Made by a program: the position numbers and the translations under genes
Source: Chara braunii
Taxonomy: Eukaryota; Streptophyta; Charophyceae; Charales; Characeae
Reading direction: 5' to 3'
DNA: 29,127 bases
Assembly: GCA_003427395.1 (NCBI GenBank)
Contig: BFEA01000238.1
Coordinates: forward strand, 1,291,613 to 1,320,739
Part shown: positions 1 to 9,678 of the stretch, piece by piece
Position numbering within the stretch: the stretch's first letter is position 1
Layout: each line of letters starts with the position of its first letter
Notes under the pieces: model-generated
Database searches by the model: none
What the model saw: only the letters and a program-made list of their open reading frames with translations
What the model was told of the DNA's origin: nothing

Positions 1-84
<84 letters not shown>
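1..84. repeat. (TC)n microsatellite
   Basis: Uninterrupted TC dinucleotides from the first base of the window to about position 84, so the true left edge is unknown. Shorter TC tracts also occur inside the element A LTRs (about 419-432, 517-551, 8192-8206, 8287-8306). Confidence 0.98.
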
Positions 85-88
<4 letters not shown>

Positions 89-127
89 CTTGCACTGTTC
101 CTCGCTCACTGTTCCTCACGCACTGTT
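85..127. repeat. Short CACTGTTCCTC-type repeat, left flank of element A
   Basis: Two to three imperfect copies of a CACTGTTCCTC(G/A)C motif lie directly left of element A. The same motif family resumes right of the element at 9015, so these bases are the left half of one repeat tract split by the insertion. Confidence 0.8.
123..127. repeat. Target site duplication of element A, left copy
   Basis: CTGTT immediately precedes the LTR terminus TGTTGCATACTG at 128. The same five bases follow the other LTR at 9015-9019. Five bases is the usual Ty3/gypsy duplication length. Confidence 0.85.
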
Positions 128-509
128 TGTTGCATACTGTAGCGGTGCAGACCAGAACAAGAACCAACCTCTCTCACAAAGTACAAGATAGCGTAGCGGA
201 AGACTTAGATACCAATGATCCGAACAATCAATATTGGAATGCAGCCCCGAACATACATCATCATCATCACTCCATGGTGTGAAGGGGCCTGGCGCTCACA
301 CAGGAAGAATGTGCCACTCCCCAACCATACACAGACGAAGAAGAGGGGGGTTAGACGAAGAAGAGGGGATACGCAATGTCGAGTCTGGATCCAATGTCGT
401 CAAGTCTCAAGTCACAACTCTCTCTCTCTCTCTGTCGTAGTCCACGGATACTGAGAAGTCAGGTAGTGAGAGGGTGAAGAAGAGATGGTGGACTCAAAAG
501 AGGAAGAAG

Positions 510-554
<45 letters not shown>

Positions 555-1301
555 CCGGTACTAACTGTGAAGTTGGCGCCTTGATGCAGGTACCTTGAAG
601 ATGAAGCTGGAACTATGGCACCACAGGTAAGTCTCCCTGGCCTCCGCCAGCCATCTCTCTCTCACCTCCTCTACCTCTACTAGCGCCCAGCGCTGAAGAC
701 TACCGCTACTGCTACTAGCGCCCAGCGCTGAAGACTATTGCTAGCGCTAAGCTACTCCTGCAGCGCTCCTCCAGAGTGCCGCTGCCGAATCCTGAAGACT
801 ACTACTGCCTCGGCCTTCGACTTCCCGTGAAGTGCATGGGAACTCCCTATGTAGTACTCGGCCTGCCTCATGACTGCCTGCAGCTGCAGGGCGGGGCAGT
901 CCAGGAGGCTGCTCTTGCCAATGCCNTGCAGCTGCAGGGCGGGGCAGTCCAGGAGGCTGCTCTTGCCAATGCCGAAGTGAGCCAGGGCCTGCCGCTGCAG
1001 ATCCTGCTGAGGCTGGCGTGGTGAACAGGCCAAAAATAGCCTGTTCCGAAACCCTGGTTTGGTGCCTGAGTTTTAGGGCAGGTCGATCTTATGAGGGCCC
1101 GAAAGTGGCCCTCCGTTTCAGGCTGAAAAGACTCAGGGAAAGGCCATGTTTTAGGCTGAAACGACATAGGGCCTGCAGGCGCTCGTTTTTCAGTCTTTCA
1201 GGCTGAAACGACACGGGGCCTGTAAGCCCTTGTTTCTAGGTTTTTAGGCTGAGACTGCGGGACAGCCCCTGCAGGCCCATGTGGCTGCACAGTATGCCAC
1301 A
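128..1301 (-). repeat. 3' LTR of element A
   Basis: This is a direct repeat of 7836-9014, starting TGTTGCATACTG and ending AGTATGCCACA on the plus strand. It contains a (TC)n tract, two 35-bp copies around 681-750 holding CAGCGCTG, and four copies of a TTTCAGGCTGAAA-like interrupted palindrome at 1116-1254. Relative to the other LTR it lacks roughly 65 bases near 380 and has a 47-bp duplication around the single N at 926. I could not assign TATA box or polyadenylation signals with confidence. Confidence 0.95.
879..973. repeat. 47-bp exact tandem duplication around one N
   Basis: Bases 879-925 and 927-973 are identical and are separated only by N at 926. The partner LTR has a single copy, with its own N at 8685. 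An assembly join with unresolved overlap explains this better than a biological duplication. Confidence 0.8.
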
Positions 1302-1317
1302 CCCCCCCCTCCTTGAA
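1302..1317 (-). promoter_or_regulatory. Polypurine tract of element A
   Basis: On the minus strand a purine run (CTTTCAAGGAGGGGGGGG) abuts the 3' LTR start TGTGGCATAC. It would prime plus-strand DNA synthesis. The preceding bases resemble those before the PPT of element C, including a shared CTCGGTCTTT block. Confidence 0.85.
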
Positions 1318-1416
1318 AGACCGAGCTTACCTGCGAGGGCGAAGCTGTCTGTCTGAGGGAGGGACCACAGTCCGGGTGGGAGGGGCAGGTAATGAAGGTC
1401 CCTCAGCTAACCTTTG

Positions 1417-2893
1417 TCACTCGTAGTGACCGTAGATCAATGGTGCGGATGCTTTCAAATCTGTTCCTGAAATCCACCGAGTGTCGTCGGGATCGCATGC
1501 TTTGAATGTCACTTTGTACTGTCGAGGCTTGCTGCCATACTTGCGATCCGTGATGACGCGGTCAACCTCCTAATGACCATCCATAGATGGAGGATCTTGC
1601 GATCTTCGGCCCGGGAAGTCGTCGCTCTTGGCTGGTGTATATGTTGCCAGCTTCGAGGCGTGAAAGACTGGATGGACAGATGCGGGGGAATGTTGATCAC
1701 AAATGAGGGGTCATCAGGCTGATCGCCCGCGGCAGATGTTACGGGCCATGGTCCAAACCACTTGGGAAGCAGTTTGCGTGAAACATCATGTTCGAGTGCA
1801 AACTCTTCCGCGGAGACCCACACCAGATCACCGGCGCGGATGGCACATGGCACGCGATGCCTGTTGGCTTGCTGCTGCATGCGGACTTTAGCCTTTTGCA
1901 TGTTCGCGCGGGCTTGAGCCAGCAATTCCCTGTACTTCCGAACGGAAGCGGGGGAGCAAGCATCATCTATGTCGGTTATTCATGGGAGAAGAAGATCAGC
2001 GAAGATACAGCCTTTCCGGCCACCGTGGTGCAGCTCGAATGGAGTTACGCCGATCGCCGGATGCAACGAAGTGTTGTAGGCGAAGTCGATGTCGGGAGGC
2101 GGTCAACCCAATCCTTCCGATCCGGACGGATGAGCGTACGAAGCATCATTTGAGCGGTTTGATGTGCCCACTCCGTTTGCCCGTCCGTTTGTGGATGCGG
2201 AGCTGAACTTGGTTTCATCTTCGTGCGTGATTCCTGCATGAGAGAAGTCCAAAATGCCGACATGAAGCGAGTGTCGCGGTCGCTGACGATGTCTTCCGGC
2301 ACGCCATGGCTGCAAATCCAGCTGGTGTGTAGGAGGCGCGCAAGTTCGGGAGCCGTGGCGTAGTACTTGCAAGGAAGAAATTGTGCATACTTACTCAAAC
2401 GGTCAACGACCGTGAGGATGTCGTCGTGCCCGAGCCGGTCGCGGGGAAACGAACCGGTGACGTCCATGGCAATGGAGAGGCCGGGTTCCTGTGGGATAGG
2501 CATCGGGGGCAACTCGCCGTAGGGATTGCGGTTGCGGGACTTGCTTCATCGGCAAACTTCACAAGAGTCGCAATACCGAGTGACATCGGTAATGAGGTCA
2601 GGCCATTAGAATCGTTGCCAAAGTCGTGCAATAGTGCGATTGACTCCAAAATGGCCGGCAAGGCGCGAGTCATGGTACTCACCAAGAAGGCGAGTCTGAA
2701 AATGACGGTCGCGTGGGACACACAATAAGTCCTTGCCTGTCGAGTGGAGGAGCAAGTACACGTCGACAATGCGATAATGGCTGGCCGGCGGGTGATCCAA
2801 AGATAGTTGCGCATACAACGTGGCGAAAATCTTGATCGGACTCATAGCCCCGGATGAAGTGTCGCTGGAGTTCCTCGTCAAATGTGAAGGCAT
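1417..2893 (-). pseudogene. Element A pol, integrase and chromodomain-like tail (broken)
   Basis: Integrase inserts element cDNA into nuclear DNA. Reading 2893 downward, the segment shows the HHCC zinc-finger region (GEYHDSRLAGHFGVNRT), broken by stops at 2606 and 2546. The catalytic core follows (AMDVTGSFPRD, then SDRDTRF and HPQTDGQTE), with D-35-E spacing as in the family. A frameshift near 2090 breaks the frame. The C-terminal part with the GPY/F module (LLPKWFGPW) reads from 1925 in another frame, and a further shift lies near 1760. Short translations down to 1417 match the chromodomain-like end of element C (DDTRWIS). The domain content is clear, but no continuous product is possible. 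Confidence 0.9.
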
Positions 2894-3320
2894 GATGTGT
2901 CATAGCGCAAAGATCGGGTCTTCGCGATAGTGCGCCTGCTGCGCGATTGGAGAGGCCGAGGAGATGTTTTGGTGTTAAGTCAAATTGGTCGATGAAGTAC
3001 ACCCATCGTCCGATCGTGCTGCTCACCGTATCCTGCGTCTTGTAGTAGGTCAATGGGTTGTTGTCCGTGACCCATATGAACCTACGACGCCCAAGGAGGA
3101 AGTGCCGCCGTCGCTTGAGAGCCATCACGAACGCGAGCAACTCCTTCTTCCTTGCATCATCAAGTGAATTGATGGGAGACACTTTGTGGCTGAAATACTC
3201 CACAGGGTGCCAGTCGTTGCCGTCATGTTGTTCCAAGACTGCCCCAATGCCATAGCCGGAAGCGTCGATTGTCACTCTCATTGGCAAGGTGGGGTCATAG
3301 ATGCTAAGGACGGGTGCCAT
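2679..3320 (-). pseudogene. Element A pol, RNase H segment (broken)
   Basis: RNase H degrades the RNA strand of the cDNA hybrid. The segment opens with the end of the RT connection, then carries TIDASGYGIGAVLEQ with the first catalytic Asp. It continues through KKELLAFVMALKRRRHFLLGRR, VTDNNPL and GALSRRPDL, the usual landmarks. The RNase H frame differs from the RT frame by a shift near 3290-3320. After about 2830 the translation departs from the homologous protein of element C, and the correct sequence resumes in the frame starting at 2893. Confidence 0.9.
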
Positions 3321-4336
3321 GAGCTGGCCGTCTTGAGTGCCTGGAATGACCGGCGTGCGTCATCATCGAATACGAATGGCACCTTTGGCGATTGTAATCT
3401 CGTCATAGGTGCGGCAATCCTTGAGTACCCGGTGATGAAGCGTTGATAGTAGCCTGCCAACCCCATGAATGAACGAACGTCCGTGGTGTTGGTGGGATCG
3501 GTCCATACGAGGATGGCCTCGATCTTGTCCGTAAGCGGACGGATGCCTTGCGGCGTCACATAATGTCCTAAGTACTCCCACTCTTGCCGCGCGAATTCGC
3601 ATTTGTCGCGGTTGGCTTTGTACTTGGCTTGTCGTAGCCGCTCCAAAACGGTGCGCAGGTGCTCCACATGCTCGTCCAAACTCCGACTATACACCAAGAT
3701 GTCGTCGAGGTAGATGAGTACGAATCTATCCTGCATGTGTCGGAACTCTGTTGTCATAGTCGCTTGGAATGTGGCCGGGGCATTCATAACGCCAAAAGGC
3801 ATAACCAGCCATTCGAAATGCCCATATCACGTCCTAAACGCAGTCTTGTAGCGGTCCTCCTGCCGGATCTCGCGTTGGTGATATCCCGATTGGAGGTCAA
3901 GATTGGAGAAGAACTTGGCGCCGCCCAGTCGTTCGAGGAGGTCGTCGATGCGCGGAAGAGGGCCGCCGTTCTGGACGGTTTGCACGTTGAGCTTGCGATA
4001 ATCGATGCTCAATCGTAGCTCCTTGTTCTTCTTTCGGACGAAGAGAACGGGAGCACCGTATGGCAAAGAGCTAGGTCGAATCCAGCCTTTCTCGAGAAGA
4101 TTGTCGAGTTGTGCCCTTAGCACACTTAACTCTTCCTCCCTCATGCGGTCGATGCAACCACACAGAGGTACGGCCCCGTCCTCGTGGATGATCTCGTGGC
4201 GGATGGGCCAATCCGGTACTACTCCGTGTGGTGTTTCGAACACGTCGCCGTAGGCGTCGAGAAGCTCGGTGATGCGTGGATCCGGTGGTGAGTCCGTCGA
4301 TGGAATGTCTTGGGGCGGAGGGCGTGGAGAAAACAC
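3278..4336 (-). pseudogene. Element A pol, reverse transcriptase segment (stop-containing)
   Basis: Reverse transcriptase copies the element RNA into DNA in the virus-like particle. One frame runs from 4336 to 3278 with a single stop (TGA, 3827-3829). Visible landmarks are [58 protein letters not shown], the catalytic YLDD box at 3701-3712, and the connection motif RSFMGLAGYYQRF. The protease segment lies upstream in a different frame, joined by a shift near 4325. The catalytic box is intact, but the stop before it removes function. Confidence 0.93.
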
Positions 4337-5313
4337 ACCCCCATCTCCTCGATGTCATCCCGGATGATGGAAGCTCGAATGCTTGCGGCGGACACCACGT
4401 CGCAGCTGATCGAAGGGTGAGGAGGAAGCACCGTGCATGAGACTAGTACTCCGTTCCGATCGCGAACGTGAACGGTGCGGCGGTAGAAGTTCACCGGGTG
4501 ATCCTCGCTTCGCAGCCATGACATGCCCAAGATCATGTCGAACTTGGTGTCCAAAATATCGAAGGACACGACCTCGCTTGCATGCGAGGCGAAGTACACG
4601 GGGAAGGCATCAATGCACCGGTCGATTGACTTGTGCGTGTGACCGTCGGCCAACGTGACTTGCGTGGGCTGCGACCTCCTATGAACGAGTGGCCCAAGGC
4701 CAGCGCGTACCATAAAGTCTTGGCTCATGTAGTTGCGTGTAGCTCCGCAATCGATCAAAGCGTTGTAGGTCGCCTCTCCGATCTGAATGCGTATGTACAA
4801 CAATGGTGTGTCGATGTCGTCGTACCGTTGTGTCTTGAACTCGCGGTCGATCTTCGCAATGTAGGCGTGAAGGTCGACAACCTCCACTCCGGCGTCCATC
4901 AACGGAGTTGGTACTGCAGTGTGCAAGTAATCCCGCAATTGTGCCATGAGCACGTTGCAATGCGGTTTCGGCAATCGACCGGACTCGGGAAGGGGCATCC
5001 ATTGGAAGTTTGCAAACGTCAACGAGTCGAGCTCTTCAAGTCTTGACCATGTTGTCGAATCCTCGGCGATAGATGGCGGCGAAGTTGTCGACTCGGTTGC
5101 CGATGGTAGTGAAACCGTGCATGCGGTGGATTGTTGCACGTGGAGTGGTTGGTCCAACGGTGGGACCAAGTGGACAGCATAATCCTCGTAAGTAAACCGA
5201 GGACTTGCGACATTCGCATCCTCCCCAGATGTGTAAGAGGCCGCTAGCAAGGCGGTCGAATCTGGCGGAGTGAGAGGTGGAGTCGCCTCACCTCCCGCGC
5301 AACTCAGTTTCCC
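4219..5313 (-). pseudogene. Element A pol, N-terminal linker and aspartic protease
   Basis: This frame is -1 relative to gag and begins at the GGGAAAC slip site (pol reads LGKLSCAGGE). A long linker with a conserved WSRLEELDSLT block precedes a retropepsin-like domain. Its active site reads ALIDCGATRNYMS with DCGA at 4741-4752, and the second conserved strand is FDMILGMSWL. Retropepsins normally have D-S/T-G, so Cys here is unusual, but the same Cys occurs in elements C and D. The frame is lost near 4325 just after [11 protein letters not shown], where RT continues in another frame. Confidence 0.9.
5272..5313 (-). promoter_or_regulatory. Putative -1 programmed frameshift site of element A
   Basis: On the minus strand GGGAAAC (5313-5307) sits in the gag frame as G GGA AAC and is followed at once by the gag stop TGA (5306-5304). 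A -1 slip gives GGG AAA CTG AGT, which opens the pol frame. Ten bases after the heptamer a stem forms between 5289-5296 and 5272-5279 (eight pairs, one of them G-U) around a conserved GGCGACT loop. Element C has the same heptamer, stop, spacing and loop, with compensating changes in the stem. Confidence 0.75.
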
Positions 5314-6896
5314 GAGTTGATGCGAGGCCGAACATCCTCCTTGCCTTGATCCGAGCATTGGGAGGTCTTGTGCTTGGTGTTGTTGCACCAATAGCAGCAG
5401 CCATATCGGCCGCGCCACTTGTATTCGGCCTCGGTCAAGTGAAACTTGACCCATGGTGCTGGCTGTCCGTTTCCGGCCGGCGATGCGGTTTTCGCCTTCC
5501 CTTTTCCTCGGGAGTTGTTGTTGCTTCGCGGCTGGACAGCAGCAACCTGATCTCCCTCACGTGATGCTTGGGTGCCTGTCGGGTCTTCCACAATGTTGTC
5601 CGTGTGGACTGCAGCGACATGTTGCGGACGCGGACCAAATTTACCATTCTCCACATAGGTTGGTTGCCATGCTGACTTTTCGTGTGCAGCCGCCTTATTG
5701 GTCTTGATGATCCTCCTTGCCTTGTCAATGATTTCGGCGAAGGTTGCGTATTGCTCGCGATCACCAAGTGCCAAGCTCAAGGCGGCACATGACTGGTTGT
5801 AGAACTCGCGGCGCAGATGCGAAAATGGCAATTCGAGATCGGGCGTCACCGCGATCTTTTGCCATTCCGTGAGCCAGTAGCGTGTCGATGTGTTGCCTTG
5901 CGTCATAGCGAAGAGGCGGTTGATGGCGAGCGCCGGAGCGTCGCCCACGATGAACCGCTTCTTCCATAGCCATGTTAACTCTTCCCAAGAGATCTTATCT
6001 TTCAGATCTACGACCTGGACACCGTGAATGGTTGCCAGGTGGCTGACCTGGCATCCGCCTTTTGAGTTGAGGAACAACGCACCGATGTACGAGTGCTTGG
6101 GGACGAAAAGAATTCGAAGTTGCGTCGTAAAACCCTCCCACCAGAGGACCGAGTCTTGATGCGTATAATCATCGAACTTCTCGATTTGGAATGTCGGCAT
6201 CTTGTAGTGCTGCGCGGTGTTGCCATCCTTGTTGGGCAGCTGGTGCAGTTGCTGAACCTCGGTCTTCAAGGTGTCCAGCTGCTTGCTGATGGTGGCTGGT
6301 GCAGCGAAGGTGCTGATGCCGCCAAGCATTGCGACTACGTGGTCAACTCGTTCCTCCAATTGGCGGGTAGAGGGTGCACTGCTGGACTCGCCAGGATCTG
6401 GTTTTGGTGTACCTTGCTCCAAGTCCTGTACACGGGAATCAAGTGCCCATGTAGCATCCTCGTGCAGACCCTTGTGGTTCTGCACCGCCCGTCGGAGATT
6501 CGCCAGCTCGGACTGCAGGTGGTTACAAGTGTAAACCAACCGGGTCACGAGTTTGGCCAGAAACTCCTTGTGCTTCTCTTCCGGTGTCGCGACGTCGTGT
6601 TGCTCAGATGGTTCAAAATGCCAAAACTTGAGCTTTTCGATGCTGGTGGCTTCATGCCGCTATAACAGATCCTGGGCCTCCTTGCGGTGTGCCTAGGTAT
6701 CTGCTTCGGCTTCGGCTTGAATTCGCTGCTTTTCAACTATTGTCGCCGCTTCAGCTTGTAGGCGGGCAGCCTCGGTTGCCGCCTGACGCTGTTCCTCAGC
6801 CTCGATCAGTGCGAGCTGAGCTTCGAAACGCTGTCAGTACTCGGCAATGGACTCATTGGGGAGTTGGCCTGGCATGCCCAGAGCTGAGCCCGTCAT
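5304..6896 (-). pseudogene. Element A gag (three in-frame stops)
   Basis: Gag forms the virus-like particle and binds the element RNA. I chose ATG at 6896 (MTGSALGMPGQLPNESIAEY) because the frame from there is in phase with the long open part below 6548. Stops interrupt it at 6834, 6693 and 6660. A Glu/Ala/Gln-rich stretch likely to form a coiled coil is followed by a retrotransposon gag region (WWEGFTTQL, SWEELTWLWKKRF, then an ARRIIKTNK helix). Near the C-terminus is a zinc knuckle of the form CX2CX4HX4C (CYWCNNTKHKTSQC). It ends INSGN-stop at the slip site. Confidence 0.9.
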
Positions 6897-7820
6897 GGTG
6901 GCGGGGCACTGTTGACGTGGCACTGTGGCACTGCTGACGTGGTACTACTGATGTGGCACTGCTGACGTGGCACTGTTGCTGATGTGGCACTGGTGACGTG
7001 GCACTGTTGCTGACGTGCCACTGCTGATGTGGCACTGCTGACGTGGCACTGTACCAAACCGGGAATGCATGCAAAGGGGTGGGTGGGAGGGAAAACGCAG
7101 GTAGGTAACCAACCCATGTATACTTTCCTCCCAGTCCTAATCAACAGACTAAAATAAATAAAAAATAAAAGAAGAGGATCACCCCCTTTTTTTTTTTTTT
7201 TGTATATCTGTCGATCTGCTATGAGTGAGGCAGGCCAGGTTCCGCAAAGTTTCGGATTTCACAAACATGCGATCTTGAAAGAAAAAAAAAATTGTGCGAA
7301 ATAGAGTAGAGATGCGATTTTCAGAAAAGAACTAAATCCAGTTTCTGAGAATATGGCAACCTCCTAATATGCCTAAAACGAAATGCTGGTAGGCTTCGCA
7401 AGATTTCGATTTTCGAAAGAAAAAAAAAATGGCGACGTAGAATGGAGATTCGATTTTCAGAAAAGAATAAATCCGGTTTCCGAGAATATGACCACCTCTA
7501 TCATTATCCTAATATGCCTAGAAAACGAAATGTTAACATCAGAAATTTCCGGCTATGTATGCGAATATCAGAGAAACGAAATGCAACTATCAGGAATTTT
7601 CAGATAAAACGAAATGCGATTATCAGAAATTTTCAGAAATTTGTTGCATGAAAACAAAATGCTAATATCAGAAATTTTCAGGTAAAATGAAATGCGATTA
7701 TCAGAAATTTTCAGATATTTGTTGCGAGAAAAAATTTCAGAGATTTGACGAAGTCCTAATTGATTTACTAATGAGTGATCAATAGATCAAGCAAGCTGGT
7801 TACTTGTGAATGAGAGGTCC
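6897..7820 (-). other. Element A untranslated leader
   Basis: This is the stretch between PBS and gag, with no credible gene. It holds the TGACGTGG repeat (6904-7051), a T-run near 7188-7201, and AT-rich DNA. In 7525-7720 a motif of the form ACGAAATG(N)ATCAGAAATTTTCAG recurs five times (starts near 7525, 7576, 7609, 7654 and 7687). Confidence 0.75.
6904..7051. repeat. About 15-bp tandem repeat rich in TGACGTGGCA
   Basis: Roughly ten imperfect units of a GGCACTGCTGACGT type lie in the element A leader just upstream of the gag start. TGACGTGG occurs five times and TGACGTGC once. Because the unit length is a multiple of three, the minus strand stays open here, but I see no known protein. Confidence 0.9.
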
Positions 7821-7832
7821 GCTCCGATACCA
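7821..7832 (-). promoter_or_regulatory. Primer binding site of element A
   Basis: The minus strand reads TGGTATCGGAGC three bases inside the 5' LTR. The usual plant initiator-Met-tRNA PBS is TGGTATCAGAGC, so one base differs. The identical variant occurs in elements C and D. Confidence 0.9.
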
Positions 7833-7835
7833 AAC

Positions 7836-9014
7836 TGTTGCATACTGTAACGGTGCAGACCAGAACAAGAACCGACCTCTCTCACAAAGTACAAGATAGC
7901 GTTGTGGAAGACTTAGATACCAATGATCCAAACAATCAATATTGGAATGCAGCCCCGAACATACATCATCATCATCACTCCATGGTGTGAAGGGGCCTGG
8001 CACTCACACAGGAAGAATGCGCCAGTCCCCAACCATACACAGACGAAGAAGAGGGGGGTTAGACGAAGAAGAGGGGAAGATGGGAATGTCGTCAACACCA
8101 AGTCTTCGGCACAGGCCCAAATAGTCCCTCATCAAAATGTCTGAATCCCAACGTCGAGTCTGGATCCAATGTCGTCAAGTCTCAAGTCACAACTCTCTCT
8201 CTCTCTGTCGTAGTCCGCTGATACTGAGAAGTCAGGTAGTGAGAGGGTGAAGAAGAGATGTTGGACTTAAAAGAGGAAGAAGAAGAACTCTCTCTCTCTC
8301 TCTCTCAGTCCAGTACTAGCTGTGAAGTTGGCGCCTTGACGCAGGTACCTTGAAGATGAAGCTGGAGCTATGGCGCCACAGGTAAGTCTCCCTGGCCTCC
8401 GCCAGCCATCTCTCTCTCTCACCTTCTCTACCTCTACTAGAGCCCAGCGCTGAAGACTACCGCTACTGCTACTAGCGCCCAGCGCTGAAGACTACTGCTA
8501 GCGCTAAGCTACTCCTGCAACGCTCCTCCAGAGTGCTGCTGCCGAATCCTGAAGACTACTACTGCCTCGGCCTCTGACTTCCCGTGAAGCGCATGGGAAC
8601 TCCCTATGTACTACTCGGCCTGCCTCCTGACTGCCTGCAGCTGCAGGGCGGGGCAGTCCAGGAGGCTGCTCTTGCCAATGCCGANGTGAGCCAGGGCCTG
8701 CCGCTGCAGATCCTGCTGAGGCTGGCGTGGGGAACAGGCCAAAAATAGCCTGTTCCGAAACCCTGGTTTGGTGCCTGAGTGTTAGGGCAGGTCGATCTTA
8801 TGAGGGCCCGAAAGTGGCCCTCCGTTTCAGGCTGAAAAGACTCAGGGCCTGAAAGGCCCTGTTTTAGGCTGAAACGACATATGGCCTGCAGGCCCTCGTT
8901 TTTCAGTCTTTCAGGCTGAAACGACACGGGGCCTGTAAGCCCTTTTTTCTAGGCTTTTAGGCTGAGACTGCGGGACAGGCCCTGCAGGCCCGTGTGGCTG
9001 CGCAGTATGCCACA
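7836..9014 (-). repeat. 5' LTR of element A
   Basis: This is the partner of 128-1301, with the same termini. It should carry the promoter of the element, transcribing leftward, though I cannot place a TATA box with confidence. It has about 65 bases near 8083-8150 that the other LTR lacks, a shorter TC tract, and one N at 8685. Confidence 0.95.
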
Positions 9015-9110
9015 CTGTTCCTCACTCACTGTTCATTGCTCACTCTTCCTCACTCACTGTTCATTGCTCACTCTTCCTCACTCACTGTTCCTAGCTCACC
9101 GTTCCTCTCT
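9015..9110. repeat. 28-bp tandem repeat, right flank of element A
   Basis: The first five bases (CTGTT) are the right target duplication. Three units of 28 bp follow at 9023-9050, 9051-9078 and 9079-9106, the third diverged. Each starts CACTCACTGTTC. The motif matches the left flank at 85-127. Confidence 0.85.
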
Positions 9111-9678
9111 TAACGTCCTAGATCTACCCTGAATGCTACTACGGTGTGCCTTTCTGATCTTGGGCAGCTATGGCCACCGGGGAACCTCTCCCCTCTCGCC
9201 TGGCTATGGCAGACTGTAGCAGCCAGGCGCTGTCCACTTCTCCCCCTTGTACACCTTCTTTGTCCACGTCGCTGGACGGCACAAGCTCTTGCAGCGCTTC
9301 CACAATTCTGCGAAATGAACAAACGAATGCCTTCCGGCACTGTAGCCCAAAATATATGGTTGCAGTGGGCTGTTCGTGCCTGCTTCAATCAGTACCAGCC
9401 TTGTGCGGCCTCTGCCTTTGCCATATTGCCATTTCGGGAAAGTTCCCGACTTTCGTTGGAAGGTTGCTGCAAAATTGTACTTTAGGGACATGACGCACTT
9501 GCAGGCACTGTAGCTACCTACGTTCGACCTCATCCTAAAGACCCTAGGCCAGCCTACCGGATTCGCTGGGACCGGGACCTTTGGGGACTGACTGTGTGAA
9601 ATCGTTTCACTCCCACCGGCCTAATTTCAAGGTCCTCCGAGAAAGATTTTATCTTCACCTGTCTACAAGGTTATCCCC
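9111..9678. other. Unassigned stretch below integrase fragment B
   Basis: No protein is recognisable on either strand; short open frames exist but resemble nothing I know. Its position directly after the integrase end of B on the minus strand suggests it could hold the 3' untranslated part or LTR remnant of B. No partner LTR is visible in the window to test that. Confidence 0.4.

Larger units (their letters stand above)
128..9014 (-). mobile_element. Element A: complete but inactive Ty3/gypsy LTR retrotransposon
   Basis: Read on the minus strand, the order is 5' LTR (7836-9014), PBS (7821-7832), AT-rich leader, gag, -1 frameshift site, pol (protease, RT, RNase H, integrase, chromodomain-like tail), polypurine tract (1302-1317) and 3' LTR (128-1301). 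The LTR ends are near-inverted repeats (TGTGGCATACTG and CAGTATGCAACA). A perfect CTGTT duplication flanks the element. The LTRs differ at five sites in their first 120 or so aligned bases. Gag has three in-frame stops and pol has several stops and frameshifts, so the copy cannot move by itself. The domain order PR-RT-RH-IN identifies Ty3/gypsy, and the tail resembles chromoviruses. Confidence 0.95.

Noticed and set aside
1703-2153. Plus-strand open frames over element A integrase
   Set aside because: They are opposite-strand shadows of integrase; the minus-strand translation has the conserved motifs.
6853-7074. SATSAVPRQQCH-type repeat peptide over the TGACGTGG array
   Set aside because: A frame open by repeat length only; it lies in the untranslated leader upstream of gag.
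9204-9533. Minus-strand open frame of 109 codons
   Set aside because: Overlaps several equally long frames on the other strand and resembles no family I know.
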